A stretch of 64,000 nt of DNA from Cryptomeria japonica. Its lineage: Eukaryota > Streptophyta > Pinopsida > Cupressales > Cupressaceae. Made by a program: the position numbers and the translations under genes. The stretch's first letter is position 1. Every line of letters starts with the position of its first letter. The DNA lies in assembly GCF_030272615.1 (NCBI RefSeq), contig NC_081410.1:228256915-228320914 (forward strand), written 5' to 3'. Shown here one piece after another: positions 10,608 to 22,681 of the stretch. The notes beneath the pieces were generated by a model. That model worked only from the letters and a program-made list of their open reading frames with translations. It did no database searches and was not told the DNA's origin.

Positions 10608-12306
10608 AAAAAAACCCCTCTCCAAAAGTGAGAGATGCAATGAAAAAGGTACTAAATGTGACTAAGATGGACTCCAAGTGTCCCCCCAAGTACAGAATCG
10701 GTCACAAAGGTACAATGAATATCCTCCATAAGAGAGAGAGAATGGGGATAAGAATCCCCTCAATGTAGAAGTAGCTCCTATGCCAATGACAAATGCCTGA
10801 AGATAGAACATGACCCACTACCTACAAACAACGTTTCTCCCCTACGGAAGAAACCAATCCATTGGATATATGAAAAGCCACTCCCATAAAATGGAAGATG
10901 TAGGAATCCAAATCAAAATATATAGTGATGTCTCTAAAAACTACTCATGTTGCCAAGTCCTTGGATGATGAAGATGCCACAAACCAATTAGGTACATTCC
11001 CAATTACAATAAGTGACAAATAAGGAACCAATGGAAATTGATTTTGAACAAACTCCAAAGAAAAACATGATGTGACAACAATTGTGTTGTGGAGCTATCA
11101 TCAAATAAGAGAGATAAACCCTCAAATGTGTCCTCCAAATTTGAAATATGAGACTCCACAAACAATGAAGTAATGTCTGTCAAATAGGAATCCAAATCAT
11201 GAAGACAAATGAATGAATTATTCTACTTAACAGGTTTAAGAGTCTCAATCAATTAAGATAGCACAACTATCTTTGTTGGTGGACAAGGAGCAACTTGAGA
11301 TTTTAATGCACACTCAAGTAAGAGTTGAAAAGCATTATGTGAGAAATTAGGACACATTTTATGTCCACGCTTATTTCTCCCACAATGTTTATACCTAGAA
11401 CCCTTATACATGATTCACTCCTTGAGATAATCTCCGAAAATGATACAAAAACAAAAACCCTCAATACAAATAGAGAACTGATTTACATGTAGCTCAAAAA
11501 GGACAAGATTGATATCTTTGAGTATCTGATTAAAATTTTGTAGAAAAGGTCTTGAGATCTGAATAGAGGATTCTGAGAGCTTTTCAGCAATGTATGGATG
11601 TCGAAAAACAAAGTCCATATGTGCAAGATATGGCCTCGAAAGAATGAAAATAAAAGATAACTTTGGAGGGTTGGTACAAAAAATTGGTGCATGATCTAAT
11701 CAAACCACCTACTAAATAAGATTAGCATCAGAACCAACTTTTCAACGATATCTTGTTTTCCCAATTTTGACTCCATATGACAAAATTGTGGCAAAAAAAA
11801 CAACCACTGCTTTTTTAAGGCTTGGAGGGTTAAAAATAGAAAAACTCTACTAAATTTAGAGAAGTGCCCTTTTTAGAGATAATTTGCCAAAATAGGATGT
11901 TGATGTCAGCGGATAAGATATTGTGCAGGCTTGCAAGTACTTTTTCCTAGGATTTGACTTGCCCTTTGTTTAATTATAAAATTTCGACCCTTTTAAAGAG
12001 CACAAATTTTCAACAAATTTTAATTAAAATTTTTCTCATAGGATTTTTTTTTTGGTAGTCTTGCGTTTTTTTTAGTGATCATTTTTTTTATGTTGTTGGT
12101 ATAGTACAAATTTCTAACTTCATAAACATGTCTGTAAAAATTTTCACCAATTTGATAGGCTATCTTAGGATTTGTGGGTTTTCTAAGCGCAATGGTGATC
12201 TCCATTTTGTGCGAAAGGGCCTAGACTTTTTAGCTACCCCCAGAATTTATCTAGTAAAATTCCTTTATGAATGCAAAGTTTTAAAAAAAATTCATTAAAA
12301 TTGCAA
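10608..12306 (-). mobile_element. Degraded internal region of a minus-strand retroelement
   Basis: There are no intact genes. On the minus strand a knuckle-like peptide (HCGRNKRGHKMCPN, about 11350-11390) and short frames around 11004-11195 and 11415-11692 suggest decayed gag. With the minus-strand 3' LTR at 1447-1916, this would be the interior of the element that received the solo LTR. Its 5' LTR was not found. 11880-12306 is AT-rich with no recognisable content. Confidence 0.3.
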
Positions 12307-12747
12307 TGTTGGAGTAATTTAGGGCAATTGTCTAATTAGTTATTAATTAGGTCCTTTAATTTCTTTGTCACTTAAGCTAAACTTAGGTGCTTTATTTATC
12401 TAGGTGTTATGCTTTTTTAGTTTGAGTTCACTTAGAGTAAATTCTAGTTAACTTTTCTGGCTTGTAGTTGAGAATAATTTAACTCCTACTTTGCATTGAT
12501 TTAGTTATTCTAATTTTAGGATTATGGTATCTCTTGCTTTCTATAAAGCAAGTCATTGATTCATTGTAATTGTGCCTCTGATATTGTACCTATAATATTG
12601 TGTACCTTCAATATCAAATCTTCAATTCTTTTGTGCAATAATATAGAACTCTCTAAACCATATAATCTTTGTTTGGTCTCTTTTGTGTGACAAGTGTTTT
12701 TCTTGTAGATGATTCTTGGCCCCTATGGTTGATCATCAACTTTTACA
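12307..12747 (+). mobile_element. Copia-type LTR (plus strand)
   Basis: This block runs from TGTTGGAGTAATTT to ...ACTTTTACA and is followed directly by TGGTATCGGAGTG (12748-12760), a slightly changed initiator-Met primer site. Its length is 441 bp. It matches the minus-strand LTR at 1447-1916 along its length, in inverted orientation. Confidence 0.65.
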
Positions 12748-13302
12748 TGGTATCGGAGTGCAATCTTAGCTCTTACATAGTATTAGAGTGCAATCATGGC
12801 TTCTACATGGTATCAAAGCTTCAAATCTATCAAGTTCTTGTCCATAGAGATCCAACCTAAGGTGAAATTTTTGTGTACTTTGGGCTCAAATGGAGGTTGT
12901 CTTCGTATCCGCGTTGTCGAAAAACCCCAAAGATCAAATGTTGTTTCATCAAAATCTGAGCAGTTGAAAAATTGGGTCAAATTGTTGAGGGCATGCAAAT
13001 CGAGACAAACACTTAGGAGTTCTTGTTTTAGTTGTGCACCTATATTACCTTTTACGCAGCCAGTTTAGCTAGAGTTAAGTTTTATTTAGCTCCTCATACT
13101 TTCACTTTAGCTCTCCTAAATTTATCTCGGTGCTTTCTTTATAAGCACCTCATTGTACAATTGTAACTATCCTAAAATTTGGTATTCTTTGCTTTTGAGT
13201 AATATAACATTCATTTCTGCAACTCTTGTTTGTGGAAGATGTTCTTGTTTGTTGTTTGATCTTGCAGGCTTTTGTTGCAAAATTCAACATGGTATCAGAG
13301 TG
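12748..13302 (+). other. Leader region and second LTR-like end with primer site
   Basis: After the first primer site come short repeats of TACATGGTATCAAAG type, then spacer. A second LTR-like tail (about 13070-13289) ends TTCAACA and is followed by TGGTATCAGAGTGC (13290-13303). The two LTR-like tails share the same layout (GGTATTCTTTGCTTT-like text) but are well diverged. A short non-coding LTR element with two close LTRs (TRIM-like) is possible. Confidence 0.4.
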
Positions 13303-14240
13303 CAATCTTAGCTCCTACAATATATAGTTAGTGCTCCTATCTCAAATAACTAAAAGATTCAACCCCGCATTAGTATCATGTAGAACAAAGATAATCAGGA
13401 TTAATTTGTGAATTTACAAGAATAAAACACCATAATCAATGCTAGATCTAATTTTTCAAACAAACCCACATATTAGTAACCATAGATAAATAAGAACTTT
13501 CCACATGCAAACTTGTAATTGTCTTCATATTGAACACCCTAAATACAGTCTTATCATAGATTTACATACCACACATTTTAGTTAACATATAAAACCTATA
13601 AAACCATTTGAGTTGTAAAAGTGAAATCCACTTAAACATCCATACATTCACATTAAAATCTAACCATTTTAAATCAAGAGAAAACTACAACCCAACAAAA
13701 AAACCAAGTTGTCTAGGAGATTAAAATATATAAAACATATTAGATCCACAACTCATAAGGAGGTTAGTGGCTTATCTTCTTGTTCTTTCATGTAACCATG
13801 GGCTAAAACCATGAACCCAACATAAGCACTCCAATTTGTAGTTCAAATAGTCATGTTTCTCGATGTGACTAGGATGTCACAAGTATCCATTCGAAATGAA
13901 CACCTTCTCCTTGCACATGACCATAAGGTAAAGGAACAAAACCACCAAATAAGAAGATACACATATTATTAAATAAGAGATCCAAGTCACCAAAACATGA
14001 CCAACTCCATTAAGATCCATAATCATGAGCTTTCAATGCCCAACATAGAATTACCAATATCCATGGCTTCCTATCTCATAGATCTACAATAAAAATTTAA
14101 TTCATAGAACATTCATTGTAACCCCAAAAGCTTTCAACAACCTTTTATTCCTTCTAATAGATTACCACAAGCCTTCCAAGCAAGAAATGAAAAAATAGAG
14201 GAATACCCATAACCAATCAACCTTCAACTTTTATACCAAA
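13303..14240. other. Unassigned intergenic sequence
   Basis: This region has many stops in all frames, is moderately AT-rich and shows no repeats I can define. It may be the interior of the minus-strand element whose LTR begins at 14241. Confidence 0.2.
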
Positions 14241-15368
14241 TGTTGAAAAATATATAAATTTAATACCAAAGATGTGAAATTCAATCTCTATCCAGGTAGA
14301 GGGGAAAAAGTGAACCACTTCGATAGGCAGATGAACACTAGTTAGGGACTCACTATTCAGCCTCTCCACTCGAGATGTGGTACAAAGTGTATGGCTATTT
14401 GGTTCCCCTTAGATGATATTTAATGTGTCATAGAGGTCTTTTGACACAACTCTATGACATTATATCTAAGGACACACATGCATGTCTTAAATGATAGCAC
14501 AACACGATGGCGTCCCATACAACCAAAGTCACAGAGTCCATACAGAAAATGGGCTATGATGGAGACATGTGTAAATGATAAAAATAAAGTAAATAATAGA
14601 GAAAAAAGTAAAGTATGGCTATCTGCAAAATAGTAGAGAGAAAAGAAAAGAGGCCTTACAACTGGTCCACACTTGAAGCCTCCAAATAGCTCCTCAAATC
14701 AACTTAGTAAATTACACACAAAGAAACCAGAGATGAAAGGTTGTGGCTATGTTTTAGAGGCCTTCCACAACAAAACCCCTTCTTTGGTGTTTCCACCTCC
14801 ATGGACAACCAAGATAGATAGATAGATAGAAAGATATTGGAAAATAATAGAGAAACATTACAACAAAGATAATTGATCATATGCTATGGAGATAATAAAA
14901 GAAAGAGGAAGAAGAAAACTCCCCTTCCACACCCAAAGTGAGAAGCTTTTCAGATGGAGAAGAAGAAGAAACCAGTCTTCCTCAGAGCACGATAACAAGG
15001 GTAATGTGAGAGAATCGAGTATGCAACAAAAGAGAACTTCAAGACGAGCGTAGATGCAATGAACTAGTAGAGTGATTGAATGCACGGCTAGAGAAATTGA
15101 ATGAGTGATTACAGAGTGGAAGATATGCATGTTGGGACAAAGGCAAATGTCGATGGCTGTGCACATAGGTGTTACAAGCATGTTCCAAGCATAGGCATAA
15201 TGCTCAAACAACAACCTTCAGACTATCAGATTTATGAGACGCTAGCACAGTGCGCTAGTATCTACTAGTCAAATGGTCAATATGGTTGGGAAAAGGACAA
15301 GGCAAAGGCCGACGGGGAAAGTGAGATGGACGAAAGGACAAGGCGGTTAGGAATATCTCCAATCAACA
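14241..15368 (-). mobile_element. LTR-like block (minus strand), TGTTGA...TCAACA ends
   Basis: The block starts TGTTGAAAAATAT and ends CTCCAATCAACA on the plus strand, so its termini are matching TGTTGA/TCAACA inverted ends. Read on the minus strand it is followed by TTTGGTATAAAAG (14228-14240), a decayed copia primer site. A GATA microsatellite lies at 14814-14830. No coding potential is seen. The flanks show no target duplication, so it is probably the 5' LTR of a minus-strand element. Confidence 0.45.
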
Positions 15369-16461
15369 TAAAGCAGAGGTGCTTTTGTAGCGTAGAATTA
15401 CATGGGGTATAATTTACAACACTATAATCCAATAATACAATTGAAGAATGAGATACAAGTATTGGACAACTACAACATGAAAATATAATACTTATATGTG
15501 AATCTGAAATTAAGTTGCCTTAATGTAGAAATATTGGATTGTGTCCTTCTTCTTAATGGTGCTAAAAATCAGCCTTAATTTCATTCTTTTTAACACTACC
15601 TTATGTGAACTTATAACAACAATAAATAAAGAATATCACCACCATAAAATATAAGAAAAGAGGAAAAAATTAGTGACATAAGAATATCATGTAGCACAAG
15701 ACTTACATGGAGAAACCCTTAAGGGAAAAATTCCACCAAGAAGATAGGTCAAGTATGCATTATCAACAAATAAATGTGATTACACTATATTCACTTTCAT
15801 TATCCTCTTTGCCTCCAACATGACAGCACCTATGTACCTTTGAACAACCTCCTTATGCCTCCCACCTATCCTTGTTCCTACAGAGTAAAGCTACATTCAA
15901 TTTTTTCTCCTAAATTCTACATCTAAAGACCTAAATTTGTAGAATGACAAGAGCTCCAAAACCACCAAACTAGGTGTTTGAAGAAAGTTTCTTCATTCCA
16001 AACAACCCCAACCCTTGGATTTCCTCCACCAAAGTTGAAAGGACATTAGTTTTGGCTCCAATACTTTCCCTCCAACTCTTGTGCCCAAATATGGTTCATA
16101 TAAACAATTACATTAAATGCAATAAATAACGAAATACCAAGAGACACATGCTGCCTCTTCCAAGTGACCACTTGGAGAAGACCAAATTTCACTCATTTTC
16201 CCACTTCCCATGTCATTAATTATCCCAGTCTAGGTATCTACATGTGGGAAAAATAATATTAAATAATTGTGTTCACAACTCACCTTTATCATTGCTAGTA
16301 GAACCCATCATCCCTTATGAATGTATTGCAAACAATAGTTAAAATAAATATTACAAAATATTTTTCCAATACACCCTAAGTGCCTTAGGACACTTTCCAA
16401 GGATGTTGGAACTATGCAATATGACATATGATTTACAAAGTAGATAACACCTTAATCCTAA
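15369..16461 (-). mobile_element. Probable minus-strand LTR with the shared stem-loop
   Basis: On the minus strand the block would begin TGTTAGGATTAAGG near 16461. It holds the stem-loop CATGGAGAAACCCTTAAGGG...CCACC (15706-15737, plus-strand text) that recurs in the other LTRs of this window. Its 3' limit near 15370-15400 is not sharp and no primer site was found. No coding frames are seen. Confidence 0.4.
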
Positions 16462-16719
16462 CACCCATGCCATTTTCATGCTTGCAAATTTGAACCTTGA
16501 AATTTTAAACTCAGATTTCAAATCTTGCTACCCTTTTCCTATTAGCTATTATGAGTTGACTAAAGTGAAAATAAGGGAAAGTGTGATTTTAATTTTTCTC
16601 TCTTTTTTACTCTATTTGATTTGTATGTGAAAGAATGCTCTCTTATGAACAAATACTTATACTCCTTTAGTAAAGCCACTAGGTAAGCTAGATTTTAGAT
16701 ATGTGATTCATGCCCTATT

Positions 16720-17065
16720 TTTCTAGTATTATGACAAGTTAATTCTCAACATTTACAACAACAATTTCCTCACCAACTCTCAAAATTAAATAGTGATTTA
16801 TTATTTTATTTGGTCTGAACATAAAATTCTTTATTTATTATTGTTATTTATGTAATATACCTTATTATATTTATGTGAGTTGATATTCTCTCTTGCTCCA
16901 ATTCCATACACACTTGTAGAGATCACTTATACACTTTATGTAAGTAAACTAGATAGTATCATAACTAGATTTTTGATTATCCAACAATCATTCAACTCAA
17001 CAAACCTTAATTTTATAGTACTATGACAAATTAATTCTCAACATTTACAACAACAGTTTTCTTGA
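16720..17065. repeat. AT-rich satellite-like array, island 1
   Basis: This island shares long matches with the islands at 25789, 42513 and 44925: AACATAAAATTCTTTATTTA, CAATTTCCTCA and TAGTACTATGACAAATTAAT. The internal order matches 25950-26130 closely. It is interrupted at about 17065 by inserted DNA. The 260 bp to its left (16462-16719) have no features. Confidence 0.55.
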
Positions 17066-19053
17066 ATGAAGGAACGAGAGGTGGGAGAGGCACTAGGGTT
17101 TCTCCTAAATTGGGTGTATTTGATCCTAATAAAGACAATGATGAAAATGGAGCGAATGCACTCTAGCTTTACCCCTCTTGGTGGGTGTTTTTCGACATTT
17201 CCTTATTGCACAAAAGGGTTTCATGGCTTTCTGGGCTTTGGTGTTTAGTTTTGAGCCTTCCAATGGCATGGGGTTTGTTGGTGTTCCCATGGGCTTTTGG
17301 TTGGGGTTTGAAGAATTGTTTTGGACCTTTATCATTGTATTTGCTTTGGCCCTCCCTTTATGTCCCTATTTGGTTTAGTTGTTGCACTTAAGAAGGTTGT
17401 TTCTTTCACTTATGTTAGCTTGATGAACCATTTTTCTTCACTAGGGAGGCCTTTACCTTGTTGATGATTGGCTTGGCTTCTTTGGAGGTCATCTTTTGCT
17501 TGATGCTTGTTGTTGGTGTTTCCTCTATGCATTGCATGAGGATTTATGGTTTGGCTCAAAGTGGTTTCAGAGACCCTTTTTTGCTCTGGCAAAAGGGTTT
17601 TGTTTTGATGAGCCCTTGTTTGTCTTCTTCTTGATGCTTTCAAAGGTGATAGGTTTTTCATCTCTAATGAAGTTCCTGCTTCTTTTGGTGCTATTATTAT
17701 ACCTTGATTATGTTGAGAGTAATACTTTTGTGTGTATTATTCAAATTCTTGAAGAGAAAATAACCTTTCAGAAGGAATAGCACAGGGAACCAGACATTCT
17801 CTCTTATAGACGATCCAATAGTTTTTTGGGGGTCAATGATTAATGAACTTGAATCTTGTTATATCTCAGTGAATTAGTAGAGACACACCTACCTGAAACA
17901 TTGTGTTCTTTCATTAATTTTTTTTCCTATGTAGACCTTACAATGGTATTTTGTAGTGGTGCTCAGGATAATGTTGGCTCCTTTTAACGATATTATCCAA
18001 TATCCACACAGTTAATACTATCCTTGTTCATACAGATTTCCATTTGCTTCCCAAAATTATAAAATATGAATAATTTTTCCATTTGTATGAGCTCTCATGG
18101 GTTAATTATATTTGAAGGTGAAATGAAGCCCATTGATTAATTTTGTGGAAGCGTGAATGAGCTCTTAGTATAATATGGAAGTTGTGTTTAACATCTTTAT
18201 AGAATGTTAGGCCATTGAAATATGTAACATAGATCTTTCAACTATATGAACCTTTATTTCTTATAGAAAATCATCTAAAGATTTCACAAATATTAGTTCA
18301 CTATATTGTTACCCAACTAGTTGGTGCTTAACAAATGATTTAAGTAACAAAAATTTAGAATTGTCATGTTGTTAAATTGTCATTCTAAGTAAACTAATGG
18401 ATCAAGTTACAGAAAAATCTTCTCATATGTGTTTGAGTTATTTTTCAAAGGTTTTCTAGGTTTTCTTCTCTGTTGTTTCCTCTTTCCAAAATATAAAGAA
18501 TTTTTAAATTTGGGCAAGGGGGTTAAAAGTTATAACCATTGAATGTTGCACTTTTTTGCTGCAATCTGTAGATTGAAACTACTAGTGATTCATATAATGC
18601 ATGAGTTTGATAATAAGTCATTATTATTTATAAAGATATGAGAAGGAGTGCAAATTATCATGGTTACAATCCTTTGTCAAGGGATAACTTACTACCAATT
18701 GAGTAATGAGAGGAAGGAAGACCCTATGTTCCCTATATCATCAAGTAGGAAATGGTTATAGGGAGGTATATTGTGCGGTGGATTTACTTACTCAATGAAT
18801 AATAATAAAATATTATTACCTTAAAACATACTTTCATTCAATTAAGGATTGAATCTTGGGTACACCCTTGTCTTCTAGATATGATTTTATTTATTTTGTT
18901 GAATGTCAAGTTATCATAGTGAGATTTTTGAGACATTTTATGTTGTAAACACATAATAATGTTGACTTATTTCATACATGTGTTTCTTGAGTTGGTTTAA
19001 CTCACTTCCAAAATATGTTGTCAAAGGCAATATCCCTAGATATATGTTGCATG
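17066..19053 (+). mobile_element. Inserted block, left part (possible LINE 3' region)
   Basis: This block interrupts the AT-rich array and is itself interrupted by the copia element at 19054. Only short frames occur (17066-17248, 17178-17391, 17496-17780) and none shows a domain. Together with 24693-25788, where a tail-like TTACCCCTAATAAAAAATAA precedes the return of the array, it could be a 5'-truncated plus-strand LINE. That reading rests on the tail and position only. 17800-19050 holds nothing I can name. Confidence 0.3.
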
Positions 19054-19757
19054 TGCAAGGAAGCAAAGGTGTGCGGAAACACTTCCTACGCTAATCTTGA
19101 GAGGACGATTATGCAAATTTCAACATAACTATCACAGAGATCACAAGAAGCACATAGAGTAGAAATAAAACAACAAACACATAGCACAATGATTACCATG
19201 GGGAAAACCCATACGGGTGAAAAACCCCACACTCTAAAACCTGCATAGTATATTAACAAATCAACAAGAGATTACAATACACTTGCAATGCAAGTTCTTA
19301 CAAGAGCATCACCTCAACTCAAGCTCGAAGAGACTTCACTAGCATCCTTCTAGCACCCAGACTTGCAAACCAAAACTCCATGATACAAACTCCTCTCCAA
19401 GCCCTCATTATATAGGAATTTTACAACTTGGAAACCATTTGTGGTTTTACAATACCATGGGCAAAACCTCCATGACATGTGTTGCCCACCCTTGACATTT
19501 GTTTTTCCAAGATAAGAAAACTAGGTTAAAAGTAGTTACTCATGTCCAAACTCTTATCCCCTATTTTTGACCCTCATAACCAACATGAAATGTGTCATAT
19601 AATCTCTAAAAATGGCCCTCCTATATTATACTATGGACAAGGCATCTTTTAACAACTCTTATACCTTTTTCCAAGGCACCGACACATGGGAAACCTCCCA
19701 ACTACATTTGGAACAATTTACTAAATATTGCAAGGTTGAGACACATGTATCTCAACA
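19054..19757 (-). repeat. 3' LTR of the copia element
   Basis: Plus-strand text runs from TGCAAGGAAGC to TCTCAACA, so the LTR reads TGTTGAGA...CTTGCA on its own strand. It includes the stem-loop region 19198-19230 with one base change from the 5' copy. Confidence 0.95.
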
Positions 19758-19812
19758 TTCTCCCACTTGTCGAATACCTTGCAAGAGTCAGGGGATCCAT
19801 ATTACCATGGAC

Positions 19813-20577
19813 TCAATAGTCAAGGGCCAAGAGGCCCATAGACTCCGAACACCATCTAAACTTCTCTATGCTCACGAGCTTAGTTAATGAATCAGCAATA
19901 TTCACCAAAGTTTCTACCTTCTCCAGCTTCACCCTGCCATCCTCAACCATATCTCTCACAAAATGATATTGTACATCAATGTGTTTGGTCCTGGCATGAA
20001 AAGTTGGGTTCTTCGCTAGGCAGATTGCACTCTGACTGTCACTATAAATTGTCACTGCACCCTGTTTAAACTCTATATTTGAACACAATCTCTTAAGCCA
20101 AATGGCTTCTTTGCAAGCATGAGTAGCTGCCATATACTCTGCCTCTATAGTGGACAAAGCGACCACAGCTTGTCGCTTGCTCATCCAACTAATTGCACCA
20201 CCAAATAATGTAAACACATATGCATTGGTGGATCTTCTTCTATCAACATCACCTGCCCAGTCTGAATCCACAAAGCCTCTAATATCCAAGGAATGTTCAT
20301 TTCATGTTCCATGAAAACATATAGAGTACTCTGAGGTACCCTACAAGTATCTAAAAACTCTTTTTATTGCATCCCAATGTGCTCTTCCTGGATTAGACAT
20401 GTAATGAGAAAGTACTCCCACTGCTTGGGCAATATCTGGTCTTGTACAAACCATAGCATACATCAAACTTCCAACAACACTTTGGTATGGTACTCGACTC
20501 ATCTCTTCCATCTCCAATGGGGATGAAGGACACTGTGAACTAGAAAGCTTTGTTCCCATTGTAACAGGAACACTCAA
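19813..20577 (-). pseudogene. Copia RT C-terminal part and RNase H
   Basis: One frame is broken by TAG at 20341 and TGA at 20302. The first part holds the end of the RT region (SVVGSLMYAMVCTRPDIA, WDAIKRVFRYL). The second holds RNase H: DSDWAGD, the STIEAEYMA segment with its Glu, [11 protein letters not shown] with its Asp, and [10 protein letters not shown]. Catalytic acids are all present. It removes the RNA strand during cDNA synthesis. The natural stop is at 19813-19815, about 55 bp before the 3' LTR. Both premature stops fit C-to-T changes of Gln or Arg codons. Confidence 0.9.
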
Positions 20578-20589
20578 TGGTCTAGAATC

Positions 20590-21255
20590 TTACATATTAA
20601 ATCTTCTCAGAATAGTACCAACATACTTACTCTGGCCTAGCCAAAGCTTTTTGTTTTGTCTATCTCTTACAATCTCCATTCCCAGAATGTGTCTTGCTGC
20701 ACCAAGATCTTTCATATCAAATTTTGCCGAGAGTTGAGATTTTAATTCTGCAATCAAACCTTTTCCTTTCCCAATAAACAACATGTCATCAACATACAAG
20801 GCAATAACCAGGAAATGATCACCATCAGATTTGAAATATATACAATGATCAGATTTAGACCGCACAAACCCCAAACTCAATACATATGTATCAAACTTCT
20901 GGTACCACATCCTAGGACTTTGTTTTAAACCATACAAGGATTTCTTCAACTTACAGACCAAATTACTTTTACCTTTTACCACATAGTTCTCTGGCTGTGT
21001 CATATTTTCTTCCTCCAAATCTCCATGAAGGAAAGCAGTTTTTACATCCATTTGTTCAACCTCTAGATCATAAGTTGCTGCAATAGAAAGTAAGAAACGA
21101 ATGGATGTCATTTTGGCTACAGGAGAAAAAATCTCACCATAATCTACTCCCTCAACCTGGGAGTAACCTTTTGCAACCAAACGTGCTTTGTACTTCTCTA
21201 TTCTTCCATCTGAAACTATCTTCCTTTTGAACACCCATTTGCAACCAACGGGCTT
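20590..21255 (-). pseudogene. Copia reverse transcriptase core
   Basis: The RVT_2-type domain is readable: [17 protein letters not shown], the [12 protein letters not shown] segment with the first catalytic Asp, [16 protein letters not shown], and the active-site [11 protein letters not shown] near 20790. It is in the same frame as the integrase block upstream and the RNase H block downstream. It is separated from them by TGA at 21256 (in a position where CGA is usual) and TAA at 20590 (where CAA is usual after FNM). It would copy element RNA into cDNA inside the particle. Confidence 0.93.
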
Positions 21256-22681
21256 TCATCCTTTAGGCAATGGTACAAGGTCCCATGTGTCATTATTCTT
21301 AAGAGATGCCATCTCTTCATCCATGGAAATTTTCCAAGACTCTGAATCATTCATACCAAGAGCCTCTTCTACAGATTTCAGTTCATCAATATTAGCATTC
21401 AAAGCAAATATGCATCTCCAATCATCAGGAGAATATCCATACCTTTCAGGTGGTTTTCTTTGTCTAGTAGACCTTCGAACAAGTTCAGGTTCAGGTTCAG
21501 GTTCTTCTTCTTCCTCTAATGATTCAGAACTTGTAGAGCTCTCATCAACTTCCTGTCTTTCTATGGGCCTCAATTCAACTTTTTTAGATGTAGCAGGCAG
21601 TTGAATCACATCTTTCTTTTCTTCCTTTTGTTCTGGCTGCACTGTAATAGAAGAAGACTTAGTTTCTCTAAAAATAACACTTCTGGAATAAAATACCTTT
21701 TGTGCAACAGGATCCCAAAGCTTGTATCCTTTCACACTATAATTGTATCCAATGAATATACATTTAACAACTTTGTTATCCAATTTTGTCTGCTTCTCCT
21801 TTGGCACATGAGCATATGCCTCACAACCAAAAACTCTCAAATGACTAAGTGAAGGCTTGTGGCTCGACCATGCTTCCATTGGTGTTTTATCAACAAGAGC
21901 TGATGTAGGAGACCTATTTATCAGGTAGCAGGTAGTGGCTATAGCTTCAGCCCAGAACTTTTGTTCTAGACCAGCACCACTTAGCATACTCCTAGCCTTC
22001 TCCACCAAGGTCATGTTCATTCTTTCTGCAACTCCATTCTGTTGTGGAGAATACAGAGTTGTCTTCTGTCTCTTAATACCACAATCTTTACAAAATGTGT
22101 CAAAATCATTGGAGCAATATTCACCGCCATTATATGTCCTTAAACATTTTATTTTCTTTCTAGTCTGCAACTCAACCATTGCTTTAAATTCTTTGAAACG
22201 ACTAAAAAACTTCAACTTTACTCTTAAGAAAATAAACCCATGTTCTTCTACTGAAATCATCAATGAAAGAAACATAATAAACTGATTTACCAATAGAAGA
22301 AACATCAACTGGACCAAATACATCTGAATGGATTAGATCCAAAACACTTGAAGACTTATAAGAACTGGAGTAAAACTGAATGCGGTTTTGTTTTCCATAA
22401 ATACAATGCTCACAAAAATCAAATTCAAGATTGAAATCATTCAACCCATTAACAAGGTTCTTATTTTTCAAAGTTCGTAGACCCTTCTCGCCTATGTGAC
22501 CGAGTGTCAAGTGCCACAACATTGTCTTCTCTGCAGACAACTTTGATTCGGTAGACAGAGCACCCTTGGGTACCCAAAAACCATGACCATCTGTTGAAAG
22601 AAACACCCTCTCCTTTTCCAACATAGTCTTTATCACATTCTTATCAGAAGTGCTATTGCACTCAACTATGCATGCATCAAG
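21256..22681 (-). pseudogene. Copia integrase
   Basis: The N-terminal HHCC finger (HLTLGH...CEHC, about 22400-22540) is followed by the DDE core: LIHSDVFGP (first Asp), then RTYNGGEY and QQNGVAERMN (Glu). Where other copia integrases have Asp in the DNGGE motif, this copy reads Tyr, so one catalytic residue is missing. The frame changes at a T6 run (plus strand A6, 22204-22209), best explained by one extra T. The C-terminal part (LINRSPTSALVDKTPMEAW, then GCEAYAHVPKE) and an acidic linker follow. It would insert cDNA into the host genome. Confidence 0.92.

Noticed and set aside
17066-17780. Possible protein-coding gene with hydrophobic frames on both strands
   Set aside because: The frames are short, overlapping and without domains or splice logic. 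They lie in inserted DNA within the AT-rich array.
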